Source: Hordeum vulgare subsp. vulgare (Eukaryota > Streptophyta > Magnoliopsida > Poales > Poaceae). From it: a DNA stretch of 64,000 nt. Position 1 is the first letter of the stretch. Each line of letters begins with the position of its first letter. The stretch spans positions 341,046,638-341,110,637 of the forward strand of contig NC_058521.1 of the NCBI RefSeq assembly GCF_904849725.1, written 5' to 3'. Below, piece by piece: positions 35,180-45,855 of this stretch. The notes under the pieces were generated by a model. It was not told the origin of the DNA. It ran no database searches and saw only the letters and a list, made by a program, of their open reading frames with translations. Both the position numbers and the translations under genes were made by a program.

Positions 35180-36170
35180 CCCCGAGTGTGGAAGTTTTCC
35201 TCATTCGGGATGGTTTTAGACTTAGGCTAAAGCTAGCCTGTACCTAAGCCCCCGAGTGTGGATGTTGTCCTCACTCAGGATGGTTTTTTACTTAGGCAAA
35301 AGCTGGTTCGCAACTAAGCCCCCTAGTGTGTAGGTTGTCCTCACTCGGGGTGGTTTTAACTTACGCGAAAGCTGGGTCGCGGCTAAGCCCCCGAGTGTGG
35401 GAGTTGTCCTTACTCGGGATGATTTTTGACTTAGGCAAAACTGGTTTGCTTCTAAGCCACCGAGTGTGGGAGTTGTCCTTACTCGGGATGGTTATTTACT
35501 TATGTGAAAAATGGTTCACAGCTAAGCCCCCAAATGTGGAAATTGTCCTTACTCGGGATGGTTTTTGACGTAGGAGAAAATGGTTCGCAACTAAGCCCGC
35601 GAGTGTGGAAATTGTCCTCACTCGGGATGGTTTTTTGAATTAGGTGTACGATGGTTTGCAGCTAAGCCCCCGAGTGTGACAGTTGACCTTGCTCGGGATG
35701 TTTATAGATTTAGGCAAAAGCTGGTTTGCAACTAAGCACCCAAGTGTGGAAGTTGTCCTCACTCGGGATAGTTTTTTGACTTAGGCGAAAGCTCGTTCGC
35801 AGCTAAGCCCCCGAGTGTGGAAGTTGTCCTCACCCGGAATGGTTTTCTTCTTCTTGAGGACCGAATGAAGAGCTTTCTACATTCAGACCCGTTTTAACTT
35901 AGGCGAAAGCTGATTTGCAGCTAAGTCCCCGAGTGTGGAGGTTGTCCTCACTCGGGGCCGATTTTCATTCCTTTGGCGAAAACAGGTCCGCTACCAAGAA
36001 ATAACTGTTTTGTTCATGTTGGCGACCGAATGAAGAGCTTGCTACATTCAGAACCTTTTAACTTAGGCGAAAGCTGGTTCACAACTAATTCCCCGAGTGT
36101 GGAGGTTGTCCGCACTCGGGGCCGGTTTTTGTTCCTTAGGCAAAAACAGGCCCGCTACCAAGAAATGATT
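35180..36170. repeat. Minisatellite of about 67-70 bp units in element C
   Basis: About twelve imperfect copies of a unit beginning GAGTGTGGAAGTTGTCC, followed by TCACTCGGGATGG, a poly-T stretch, GACTTAGGC, AAAGCTGGTTCGCA and CTAAGCCCCC. Unit starts fall near 35187, 35254, 35321, 35390, 35460, 35527, 35600, 35670, 35740 and 35810. Two later copies (about 35930 and 36090) are set in a longer unit containing ACCGAATGAAGAGCTT. The array lies between the antisense gene end (34995) and the integrase C-terminus. Confidence 0.88.
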
Positions 36171-36289
36171 ACACCCAATGAGGGTGTGTTTTACCAAAGT
36201 GAGAGGTTTGACGATGGTTAAAGAAAGGAAATATTTTAGCCTTCTAAGCATTTGAGTTCATTACATGAACCAAATGATATGTTCTAAGT

Positions 36290-39130
36290 ATAGAACTTGC
36301 GGAGGAGGTTAGCATTCCATGTTCTGGGGTCTTCCACCCCGTCCTCGAGGTTGTATAATCAATAAGCTCTATTGTGCAGGACTTTGGAGCTAGCATATGG
36401 CCCTTACCACGAAGGTGACAACTTGTGGGGTTTTATTGGTCCAATCGGAGGACCAAGTCCCCTTCTTAAAACGCTTGACCCCTGACTTGCTTTTCATGGT
36501 AGCGTCGCAATTCTTGCTGGTACAGTGTGGACCCAATGAGGGCTATCTCCCTCTATTTCTCGAGGAGATCCAAACTGTCTTGGCGTGCTGCTTCAACTTC
36601 AGCTTCGTTGTACTGCTCCACTCTGGGGGAGTTGTGACGTAGGTCACTCGGCACAACAGCTTCCGACCGATACACCATGAAGAAAGGAGTATGCTTGGTT
36701 AAACGATTTGGAGTCGTTCGCATACCCCACAAGACAGATGGTGATGACGAGTTAACGGATATACTTCTTGCCGCTCGTTGGTTACCTCAAGTGGAAGAGG
36801 GAGACGTAGTGAGCAACAAGTTTCCCTTACACGAAGACTGTAAGGTTTATCGAACCAGGAGGGCTCCGAGGATCAACAAGTAGGTGTCGGCTGCCCTGGC
36901 GCTAGCACAAGACGTGGACCTGCACACACAACAAATATTTTTGGTCCCAATGAGTACAGAGAGGTTGTCAATCTCTCCGGCCTTGTAGTTTGCAAAGGAT
37001 CAAAACACAAGCGGGGATAGTGATAGTGATTGCAACAGAAAAGTAAATGAAAGTAGTAAATGATGGAGGTGTAAGAAATTGTGGTGATATGGACCTGAGT
37101 CACATGATGTTCACTAGTGATGTCTCTCTCCCAAAAGATGATAAACAACTATGCATGGGTAAACAAATTACAGCTGGGAAATTGATAGAATTATAAACGT
37201 ATCGCATTAACTCAAAGTGTAAACTCAAAGCAACGGACAACTGCATTAACGAACTATGCGTAAGGTAAACAATCCTTGCAACCGTGGTCACAAGCACCGT
37301 TGTTTTCTCCCTAGTGGAAACAACACATCCCCTAGTCTCATGTTTTTGTCACTCAAGCTAGACATCAGGGAACATGAACCTAGAATCATGCATAATGCTC
37401 CCTCTTGGAGTTACAATCTACTACTCGGCCAAAGAGCCAAAGCAATAAAGAGCAACGGAGAACATGCATGAATCACTAAAGAACATAATATAAAAGGATA
37501 ATCAAATATATAACTCATAAAAATCTGAATATAATCTCATAATCCATCGGATCCCAACAAACCAAGCATAGCAATAGCATGAAAATTACATTGGTGCCTT
37601 GATCATGTAGGGAAGCTCACAAGGGCTAATCATTGAATCACAAGATTGGAGAGAAGACATCACATAGGTACTGGTCATGGACTAATGGTACAAGGAAGAC
37701 TACTCACGACACATCCGGGAAGCATCCATGGCGGTGAAGAAGCTCCCGAAGGTCAATCCTCCCTCCGGCAGGGTGCCGGGAAGAGGTCTCCTGAAGCTCC
37801 CGATCTCGGAAGCGCTGCGTTTGCGGAACGATAGAGAAATTCACGATTCTGGATATGATGGAAGGGTTTCTGATTGGAGTGGTAAATATAGGCCAAAGGA
37901 GGGCGTCGAAGGAGGCAGGCCCACCTAGGCGGCCTGTGGGCGCGACCAGGGGCCAAGCCACGCAGGGTGGCCACCTGGTCAGCCCCTGGCTCCCCTCTGG
38001 CCCATCTTTGGTGATCCGGAAGCTCCCGTTACACTGATTTTTATATATGTTTCTCGGGATTTTTAGGGCTCTAGTAATTTGGGTAAAATCCCATGCAAAA
38101 AGACATCAATAGACAAAAACTGGCACTGGGTGCACTGACTTAGTAGGTTAGTCCAAATATGTGTAAAAATATATAAAAGTGTAGCAAAACATATAACAAT
38201 GTCACCGAAAGGATCATGGAGCAAGCATAAATTATAGATACATTTGGGACGTATCATATGGCAACTCTTCTACCCATGCGCGTGCGACATATTTGAGGTC
38301 TCTCATCAGTCGGGGTTTGAGTCTCTATGGTATCATACCATTTGCCCGCTTTGCCTGCCCGCTCGAATGTGGATGATCCACGGAGGCGTAATTAACCCGA
38401 GTGCCTTGGGAGTGACATAACTCTTGAAATTGCTCCGACTCGAAGTTAGTTCTGTTGTCGGTGATGATGTCGTGAGGGAATCCGAATCTGAAGATAATCT
38501 GCCGAATGAAGCCGCCGGCAGTCGTTGAATCCAAGATTTTGATGGGTTTCGCTTCGATCCACTTGGTGAACTTATCCACCACAACTAGCAGGTGAGTGAA
38601 TCCACTCGTTTCGGTGCACAAAGGGCTAACCATGTCGAAGTCCCACATGACGAATGGCCAAGTGAGCGGAATCATTTTCAGCACGGATGCAGGCTTGTGC
38701 AACTGATATTTATAGAACTGGCATCCAACACATAGTTTGACCAAGTCTCTTGTTGCCTCATTGGACTGAGGCAAATAAAAACATGCTCGAAAGGCCTTGG
38801 ACACCAGGGTCCGAGAGGACGCGTGAAGTTCACAGGTTCCCGAGTGGATCTTGTGTAAGATCTAGAGTCCTTCCTCTTAGGAAATAAACTTTTGACTGAC
38901 TCGTGTAACACTCTTCTTGTATAGTTGTTCTCCGAGGACTTCGGAATCTCTGGACCACCGAACGATTTGGCTTGCTTCCTCTTCGTCTTCGCGGAGCTCT
39001 TGCCGGAGCAAGTAATCCAGATAAGGCTGAGTCCATTTGGGTGTGATGACCAGCATCTCATGGATGAGGTCGACCATAGTCGGGACATCAATTTTAGTCA
39101 GACTGGATGGGTCGACTGCTTGTGGAGGCT
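36290..39130 (-). pseudogene. Integrase of element C, interrupted by a solo LTR
   Basis: The zinc-binding N-terminal part and core are readable from about 39090 to 38325. PFVMWDFDMVSPL carries the first catalytic Asp and FPHDIITDNRTNFES the second, but the third position reads GQAKRANGMI, with Lys where the catalytic Glu of GQAERANG-type integrases should be. After the solo LTR (36742-38256) the C-terminal GPY-like module continues near 36420-36300 (GPYASSKVLHN, PRTWNANLL) with in-frame stops. The enzyme is therefore inactive. Confidence 0.8.
36742..38256 (-). mobile_element. Solo LTR of an Athila-type element
   Basis: Its right end, reversed, reads TGATACGTCCCAAATGTATC, the same kind of start as the Athila-type LTR at 55538. 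Internal phrases such as CTCCGGCAGGGTGCCGG and GTTTATCGAACCAG are typical of this Triticeae group in reverse. Flanking pentamers are GATGG (36737-36741) and TATGG (38257-38261), four of five matching. At 1515 bp it is about the length of the other Athila-type LTR. The left boundary is inferred from the near-duplication and the TG start. Confidence 0.7.
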
Positions 39131-39155
39131 CTTCTGTAAAAGGATGCTCTTTGAC

Positions 39156-39580
39156 TCAGGGGGTGCGTAGATGGTAGAGCAACACGCCTTTCGGAACAAC
39201 TTTTTGAGTGGATCCCATTTTTGCCAAGTCATGAGCCACTTGATTCTCGGCTCGGGGCATGTGGTGCAACTCCAACCCTTCGAAGTTCTTCTCTAGTTTT
39301 CTAACTATATTGAAGTAAACTATCATGACTGGGCTTCGAATGTCCCATTCCTTCATCACTTGGTTGATGACAAGGTCTGAGTCGCCGTAAACCATCAATC
39401 GTCGCACACCGAGAGAGATGGCCATGCAGAGCCCATATAGGAGGGCTTCTTATTTGGCCTCACTATTAGATGAGTCGAAATGGATTTGGAGCACATAGTT
39501 CAATCGATCTCCGATGGGGGATACGAGAACCACTCGAGCCCCTGAACCGCGGAGCATCTTGAATCCGTCGAAGAACATGG
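39156..39580 (-). pseudogene. Archaeal-type RNase H of element C
   Basis: FFDGFKMLRGSGARVVLVS, then SNSEAK, a stop (TAA near 39453) and LYGLCMAISLGVRRLMVYGDSDLVINQ, followed by AHDLAKMGS. These give the four acidic positions of an RVT_3-type RNase H. A second RNase H domain between the RT-linked RNase H and integrase marks the Tat branch. One nonsense codon interrupts it. Confidence 0.8.
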
Positions 39581-39581
39581 T

Positions 39582-40930
39582 CTAGTGTTTGGGGATACTG
39601 GGATCTCGTTGTTCTTGTTCTATACATTCGGTAAGGAAGTCGAACAAGGCCTGAGACTTGCTTGCTTTTTTGGCTTCAAACTTGATCTCCAATGGGAGGA
39701 GTTCAATTGCCCATTTAGCCACTCGGCCAGTAGCATCCCTGTTATGCAGGATTTCCGCCAAGGGAGCGTCACTGATGACAGTGACCGAGTGATCTTGAAA
39801 GTAATGGAATACCTTCTTCACAGTCAGGTCAATACCATAAACCAACTTGTGGTAATGCAGATACTTCTGTTTGGAGGGAGTCAGTACCTCCGAGATGTAA
39901 TAGATGGGCCTTTGTACCTCATATGCCTTGCTCGCTTCCTCACGTTCCACACTGAGAACGGTGCTAACCACTTGGCTAGTGGCGGCGATGTACAGGAGTA
40001 AGGGCTCCTAGCTGCTCGGAGCAGCTAACACCGACTGGGTGGATAGTAAGGCTTTGAGCTGGTCGAAGGCGACTTGCACTTCATTCGTCCACTCGAATCT
40101 GTTAGATTTCTTCATCAGTCGGTAAATAGGTAGTGCCTTCTTTCCGAGTCGTGAGATGAAGTGGCCCAGGGCTGCGAGGCAGCCCGTGAGCCATTGAACA
40201 TCATGGATGCGCTCTGGACGTCTCATTTGGAGTATGGCACAATTTTATCAAGGTTGGCGTCGTTACCTCATTCGGAAACGAGGAAACCGAGTAATTTACC
40301 GTCCGACACTCCGAAAGTGCACTTGGCCGTATTAATCTTGATCCAAAAGGGCCCGAGGTTCGTGATGGTTTCAGCCAGGTCGGTTAGGAGGTCGAAACCT
40401 TTCCTGGACTTGACCACAATGGCATCCATGTATGCTTCAACGTTCCGACTGATGTGTTCCTGCACACACTTTTGGATCATGCATTGAAAAGTAGCCCCTG
40501 AGTTTTTGAGGCCGAATGGCATGGTGATGTAGCAAAAACACCTAAATGGGGTGATGAAGGCCGTTTTTATTTCATAAGGTACATGCATTCGGATGTGGTG
40601 GTACCAGTAGTATGCATCCAGGAACGATAGGCGTTCACATCAAGTGGTTGAATCTACGATCTGATCTATCCTAGGTAAAGGGAAGTAGTCTTTTGGGCAT
40701 GCCCGATTGAGGTGCTTGAAGTCAATACACATTCGGAGTGAATTGTTCTTCTTAGGCACCATGACCACGTCAGCTAACCACAAGGAGTGGTATACCTTGT
40801 GGATAAACTCGACAGCTAGGAGCCGAGCAATCTCTTCACCGATTGCCTTGTGCTTCTCCACGAAGGAGCCGCGGAAGTGCTCCTTGACGGGCCTGACTTT
40901 GGAGTCCACTCAGAGGTGGTGCTTAGCTAG
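39582..40930 (-). pseudogene. Reverse transcriptase and RNase H of element C
   Basis: The RT starts near 40909 (VKEHFRGSF, then VVMVPKKNNSLRMCIDFKHLNRACPKD), continues with TMPFGLKNSGATFQ at about 40510 and the palm motif reading YMDAIVVKSRK at about 40428, where a functional enzyme has two Asp. The thumb is in 40226-40008 and the linked RNase H in 39971-39582 (YYISEVLTPSKQKYLHYHKL, ATGRVAKWAIELLPLEI). Stops separate the pieces near 40638, 40230 and 40007. Loss of the second catalytic Asp means the enzyme could not polymerise. Confidence 0.87.
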
Positions 40931-41394
40931 TTCCCTAGGAACACCCGACATGTCAGAAGGCTTCCATGCAAAGATGTCCTAGTTCTCATGGAGGAACTTG
41001 ATGAGCCCGGCTCCCTATTTGTCGCCGTGTGAAGTGGAGATGTTTGTCGAAGAAGCACTCGGATCGGTCAGGTGGACATCGACCTGCTTGGTCTCGCCAA
41101 CAGACTAAAATGCTAACTCATTCGCTGGCCGCTTGGAATTGATAAAATCAGCAGTGTCCACCGCCTTCTTGTAACTTTCGAGCTTGGCCGCCAAGACTTG
41201 TTCATTGGCAATCTGAGAGCCCTGTTGTAGGCATTATTTGGTGACCTTCTGATTGCCGGTCACCATTATCACACCTCTCGGCCCTGACATCATATGTTTA
41301 AGATATACGTAACATGGTCGGAGCTTGAAACATGCGTTGTCAGGCCTTCCTAGGATGGCGTGATAGGCGCTTTTGAAGTCGACGACCTAAAAGG

Positions 41395-41619
41395 TTATTC
41401 TTTCCTTCCTAATACGACATTCAGGGTGATCCCACCGAGTGATTCAGGCTTCTTCTCGGGGATGACCCCATGAAGTTGCATGTTGCTCTTGCTTAGCTGG
41501 GAAAATGGAATGCCCATTGCTCTGAGCGTGTCGACGTAGATGATGTTAAGGCTGCTGCTGCCGTCCATGAGGACTTTTCGCAGCTGAACTCCATTGACAG
41601 CCAGATCGACGACCAAAGC
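41395..41619 (-). pseudogene. Protease fragment of element C
   Basis: MVVDLAVNGVQLRKVLMDGSSSLNIIYVDTL contains a DGSSS version of the Tat-type protease active site (usually DGGSS). The frame ends at 41395, and the 41000-41390 linker to RT is in other frames. Confidence 0.72.
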
Positions 41620-42660
41620 CTACCTCCCAGGGGTGGTGATGTTGACCAGGTGGTACAACTGATCGAATGTGATGTGTGTCTTTGCCCAATCGATGTACTT
41701 CGTGGTGGTCGGAGCCGCCATGTTTAGCTCCCGATTGATGACTTTCAATTGGCTCTTGCTATCCACACGGGCGAAGATCATGAGGACTTTCTCGATGTTT
41801 GGATACACATGGGCAGCCTCTTGATTGTCCTCATCGCTCTTGTCCCCAGAGGGCTCTCCGCCTATCTCCTGCCGGAGCAGGCGACACTCTCGAGCCGTGT
41901 GCTTGGCAGGGATGATCTCCCCCTCATCGTCCTTCCTAGCATGGAACGTACATGGCTGTTTCATAAGGTGGCTTTCGGACTCGGCCTTCTTCTTGCCTAC
42001 ACAATCTTTCTTTTTCTTCTCGGGTTTGCTTTGGCTCTGCCCTGTGACAACTGCTACTTCGGCTTTGCGGATCAGTCGCCCTTTCGCTTATGTTTCTTCC
42101 CAGCATGGCCCGACTAAGGGGCTTTGCTGGATCGGCCTCTGCCACTCTAGAGGCGGTCTTCTTGTTTGCCATTCGTGTACCGATTGGCGATTTCCATTTC
42201 TCGACCCAGGGACAAATCCCTCAATCGGCCAAACTTGAGGATGAGCTCCGTGTACCGAGTGCCCGCTTTGATAGTGCACACGGCCTGATGCTCTGTGATG
42301 TTTTCCACCGTGTTGTGCAACATGGTCCACCACTGAATGTACTCCCGGAGGGTCTTGTTGCGCTTTTGAACACAATGTTGTAACTCGGTTAAACCGCCTG
42401 GGTGCTTGTATGTGCCCTCGAATGTTTTGACAAACACTCAGGCTAAATCTACCTAGCAGTGGATACTGCTGGAGGGAAGTTGGTTGAGCCAGGCCCTTGG
42501 TGATCCCTCGAGCATGAGGGGTAGATGCTTCATCGCGACGAATTCGTCGCTGCCTTCTATCTGGATAGCCACTCGGTAATCCTCGAGCCAAGTCTCTGGC
42601 TTGGATATAACGTTGAACTTGCCAATCCCCGTGGCCAATCGGTAATTAGAGGGGATCTCT
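41620..42660 (-). pseudogene. Gag of element C
   Basis: Pieces 42638-42453 (GIGKFNVISKPETWLEDYRV, MLEGSPRAWLNQLP) and 42437-42147 (LREYIQWWTMLHNTVENI, AGTRYTELILKFGR) form the Retrotrans_gag domain. 41964-41620 holds the C-terminal part with CTFHARKDDEG and KHTARECRLLRQ, the Cys/His pattern usual in Tat gags. Frame breaks separate them. Upstream sequence to about 42960 still looks gag-related but is not clean. Confidence 0.78.
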
Positions 42661-42960
42661 GCTTCACGGATGTGCCGACTGAAGCACTCAAGGCCAGATA
42701 CTCCACGACTGCGGGCGATCAGTCGACCACATTCTGTGTGATAATGGACCTAGTGTTGAACTGAGGGGCCCGATAGCCATTGTCCCCATAACCCCTGTGC
42801 CGATTGGGGCTTGTACTACGATCATGGGGCCGGTGTCCGACTGAACCACTCTTCGGAGGAGGTGTTCTGCTAAGAACCCGATGTTCATGTCACCGATCTC
42901 CATGCGGCCTTGTCGGAAGAGGAGCAGATTTTTGACGTCTTCCGAGTGCATGTAGACTGT

Positions 42961-43850
42961 GAGACGACTGCACTATGTTCGCCTAGACGGATCTGCTATG
43001 GATACGATGTTGTGATTGTGATACCTTAGAGTTTTGCTGTAGCTGTGGGGATGACCACAATGTGGCAATGTCAAAGTGTTGAATACAATCTCACGAGGAG
43101 GAATTACATAACTATAGGGCGAGCCGCCTACAGAACAAGAAAATCAAATACTAAACTCACGATACAAGGTAACCGAGGTTACCATTGAATTGGCACAGTT
43201 GAGGTATACCATGATCCGAAGTATCTCCGTTCCTAATCTCTATACTGCAGGAGAACCCATTTTTATTTCTAGCCTTTACTTCCAAGTCGTTGTTATTCAG
43301 CTCATCATATTCACTACTCTGGTTTATTTAACTCTTGGAACACCAGTACCTTGTGCAGAATCACAAGCAGTTTCTTCACATAAAAGGAGTGACAACCTAT
43401 GAGTGACAACGTTGCTCATAAACACTCCCCTCCGCTCTTCATTGGGACAATAATTATTTGGGATACTTACACGAAAGTGCTACACCACTCTCTGTGGCTT
43501 GCACGTCATTAGGAGGTAGGCAAGAAGCCTCCACCATGCATCGTTGTTCGGGTGCAGTAGACCCTAGCCATTGCGAGCCCCTCAACAAACACTCCTGCGT
43601 TGGAACGTTCTGTCATTGACAGGCCATGTAGAATAGCCTAGTGCACATGCCTAAGGTTTATTGGGCACTAGGCTCCCTGCCGACTTGTCCTTGACATGGA
43701 GCAAACCTGAACATTTTTATAGATTCATTCCATCTGGGAGTGTCGTATGAAAAGGCCAATGACAACTATCATCTCGGTGGGTTCCCCTGCGCTGTTGTCG
43801 GTTTAGGCCAGTATTGACCCCACACCAAATAATGTCACTCGTGGATGGTC
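42961..43850. other. Low-copy-looking sequence without recognisable feature
   Basis: No long ORF, LTR end or tandem repeat is visible. It follows the abrupt loss of element C homology. It could be original host intergenic DNA or an unrecognised old transposon. Confidence 0.4.
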
Positions 43851-44480
43851 TTAGCAAGACAGTCATTTTGATTTGCCCGTGTAACTCCAGCTAGGAATAT
43901 TTCCCATTCTAGTGAGGGCGTGCGGCGGTGCGCTACAAATAACACTTTCGTGATAATACACGTTTGTCACAGTAGGTCACGTTTTCTGTAATGTATGTAC
44001 ACGTGATGATGTTATAAAAGAATCAAGATAGTCATCCTGTGCTGTCACGACAGTGTTCCATGACAATATTCTATTTATCATCATAGAAGTGTTCACTTTC
44101 ATGACTATAAATGGCGCGTCATGGAAGTGTTTTCGTCAAGGGTAATCGACACGTGTATCCACCATAACGGCTCGCTATTAAGCTATCAGGTGCAGGTTTG
44201 GGATTCAACACCCGTTAATAGGCCCGACCAATGCCAATTTTCCACGTGTCAAATACTTATGCACACAAGGAAACATGTTTGAGCTGTACGTTGTGACATA
44301 TGTCGCCCATCCACCGGGCGATATTAGCCAATAGAAAGGCAACACATGTACATTTTGTATTTGTTTGTATTAGGTAAGTCTTCTTTTCTTCTCCTCCAGG
44401 TTACATGTGGTAAATTTTTTTACATTTTGTAAAAAATTTATATAAATAGAAAAGGCTGTGGTTTTTTCCCCTACAGTAGC
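43851..44480. mobile_element. Possible Mutator-like non-autonomous DNA transposon remnant
   Basis: Repeated short phrases of the type TCATGGAAGTG, TCATAGAAGTG and TCACGACAGTG occur at about 43990-44150. They are followed by CGACACGTGTATCCACC and CACGTGTCAAATACTTATGCACACAAGGAA, which recall Triticeae Mutator-like termini. No transposase and no clean terminal repeat pair are seen. Confidence 0.3.
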
Positions 44481-44882
44481 CAGTCAAAAAAAAAAATGAA
44501 AAGGCGACACATGGAAGGGCCCCACGAATGAACCATTTAGGTGAAAAGGTCGGCCACGTCAAAGGCTGGCATGATTTTGTTATAAATTAAAGGCTGACCT
44601 GTTATGAGTGAGACATGATTTGGGCGAAATTAGGGTCCATATGAAGATTTGGCCTGTTAAAAGTCTAATATGTTTTCCATCTAATTCCGTCCTTGTGTAT
44701 CTTTCGGCCTCTTAAAGGCTAGTCACATAGTTTGACCCATTTAGGCCCGATGTTTATTTTGTCCTGTTAGCGACGCTTGGTTCAAATGGGTCACTTTCGA
44801 CCCGGTGTGACTTATGGCCATCTAACGACCCGCAGTACATTTGGGATTTTTCCTGGTGAAAATTGACTTTCGGCCTAACAAA

Positions 44883-45105
44883 CACTACACGAAACATGAG
44901 ATTTGCCGTCTGCATTTGTTGGGGCAAACGAGAAAGACCAATTTTACCGACATATGTAGATGTCAAAGATACTTTGTCGTTTGTGTTTTTTATTTACAGA
45001 CGAGGAATAAATCACTTTGTGATGTGTTATAAAAACACAAACGACATCTACTGATTCAAATGCGAGGGGTTTCAACCTCCTTTTAAGGAGAAAAACAACA
45101 TTGTA
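44883..45105. mobile_element. Possible short CACTA-like remnant
   Basis: CACTACACGAAA at 44883, followed by TTTGCCGTCTGC, resembles the terminal and subterminal sequence of grass CACTA elements. At 45095-45105 TTGTAGTA could be the other end in reverse. The inverted ends match only partly and the flanking trinucleotides are AAA and AAT. Confidence 0.3.
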
Positions 45106-45439
45106 GTAAATAGTCCCCGCTCATGCTCGCTCGTGTGAAACCCCACCCCGCCCACCTCTACCACTGCCACCCACCCCCACCACCACCGAGACCCACCACC
45201 CGTACGCCACACCAAATAACCTCCATGATGTCGTGCCCCTCTAGATTCATCGGTGTGAGGGAGAGGAGGAGAGATGGATTTCAGATGTCGCTCCCACACC
45301 TATATCAGGCATTCCTGGAGGTGCTGCAGCTGATCCACTCGATCTCGCTGTCAACCTTGAGGGAGACGAGGGGCGGCACTAGAGGGAGCACATGATGCGG
45401 ATCCGTGATGACGCATCTCATGGTCACTGTGTGTGAATG

Positions 45440-45841
45440 AGTGGAGGGAAGCAGAGTATAGGGGTGGAGGAGGGAGAAGATCAATTCTCCTACGACCGGA
45501 TATTTGGCTAGGTTTGCAAGGATCAAGATGATAAGGAGTTGTTGAATCTGGCATGGAGGATCTATTTTGAGGGGACATTGGAGGAGAAGCGCATGATGCC
45601 TCACGCTTCCAAGGAGCTGATGGCGTTTGTCAACTGGGCGCACCGGGAGGGAAAACCAGAGGATCCGACCTATGCTGCGAGATGTGAATGCATTGTGGGG
45701 TTGGTGCCCACCATGGTGTCGCCGAAACCAATGCGAGTGGATCCACTATTTTTCCTGTCCCCGATGCTAGCATCACATGAAGTGAAGCTCGTGTTTCTGA
45801 TGGCTGGCTGGGTGGATTTCCCATGGTGTCCGGCCTCATGA
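45440..45841 (+). pseudogene. Coding fragment of unknown origin
   Basis: A plus-strand frame reads from about 45473 (QFSYDRIFG, an in-frame TAG at 45508-45510, then VCKDQDDKELLNLAWRIYFEG) to a TGA at 45839-45841. About 100 residues after 45539 are uninterrupted, with ELMAFVNWAHREGKPEDP, CECIVGLVPTMV and KLVFLMAGWVDFPWCP. The composition looks like a genuine soluble protein and not LTR low-complexity sequence. I do not recognise a family. It lies between a CACTA-like remnant and the Tekay LTR, whose insertion cuts in 15 bp past the stop. It may be a host gene fragment or a segment captured by a DNA transposon. Confidence 0.4.
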
Positions 45842-45855
45842 ATCCAGATGCGGGT

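Larger units (their letters stand above)
24813..42960 (-). mobile_element. Tat-type Gypsy element C, 5' end missing
   Basis: Reading right to left on the minus strand: gag, protease, RT, RNase H, archaeal-type RNase H, integrase, a minisatellite, then a plus-strand antisense gene and the 3' LTR (24813-25401). The second RNase H after the RT-linked one is diagnostic of the Tat branch of Gypsy. The 5' LTR and leader are not seen: homology ends near 42960 in unrelated sequence. Two solo LTRs (28798-34110 and 36742-38256) are inserted. It sits in the antisense gene of element B. Lost catalytic residues and stops show it is dead. Confidence 0.8.

Noticed and set aside
35180..36170. Regular repeats considered as a CRISPR array
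   Set aside because: Units are contiguous and degenerate with no unique spacers, in a plant retroelement, and no cas genes exist.
45072..45395. Gly/Trp-rich and Pro/His-rich ORFs
   Set aside because: They come from a CCACC-type simple-sequence stretch and have no domain.
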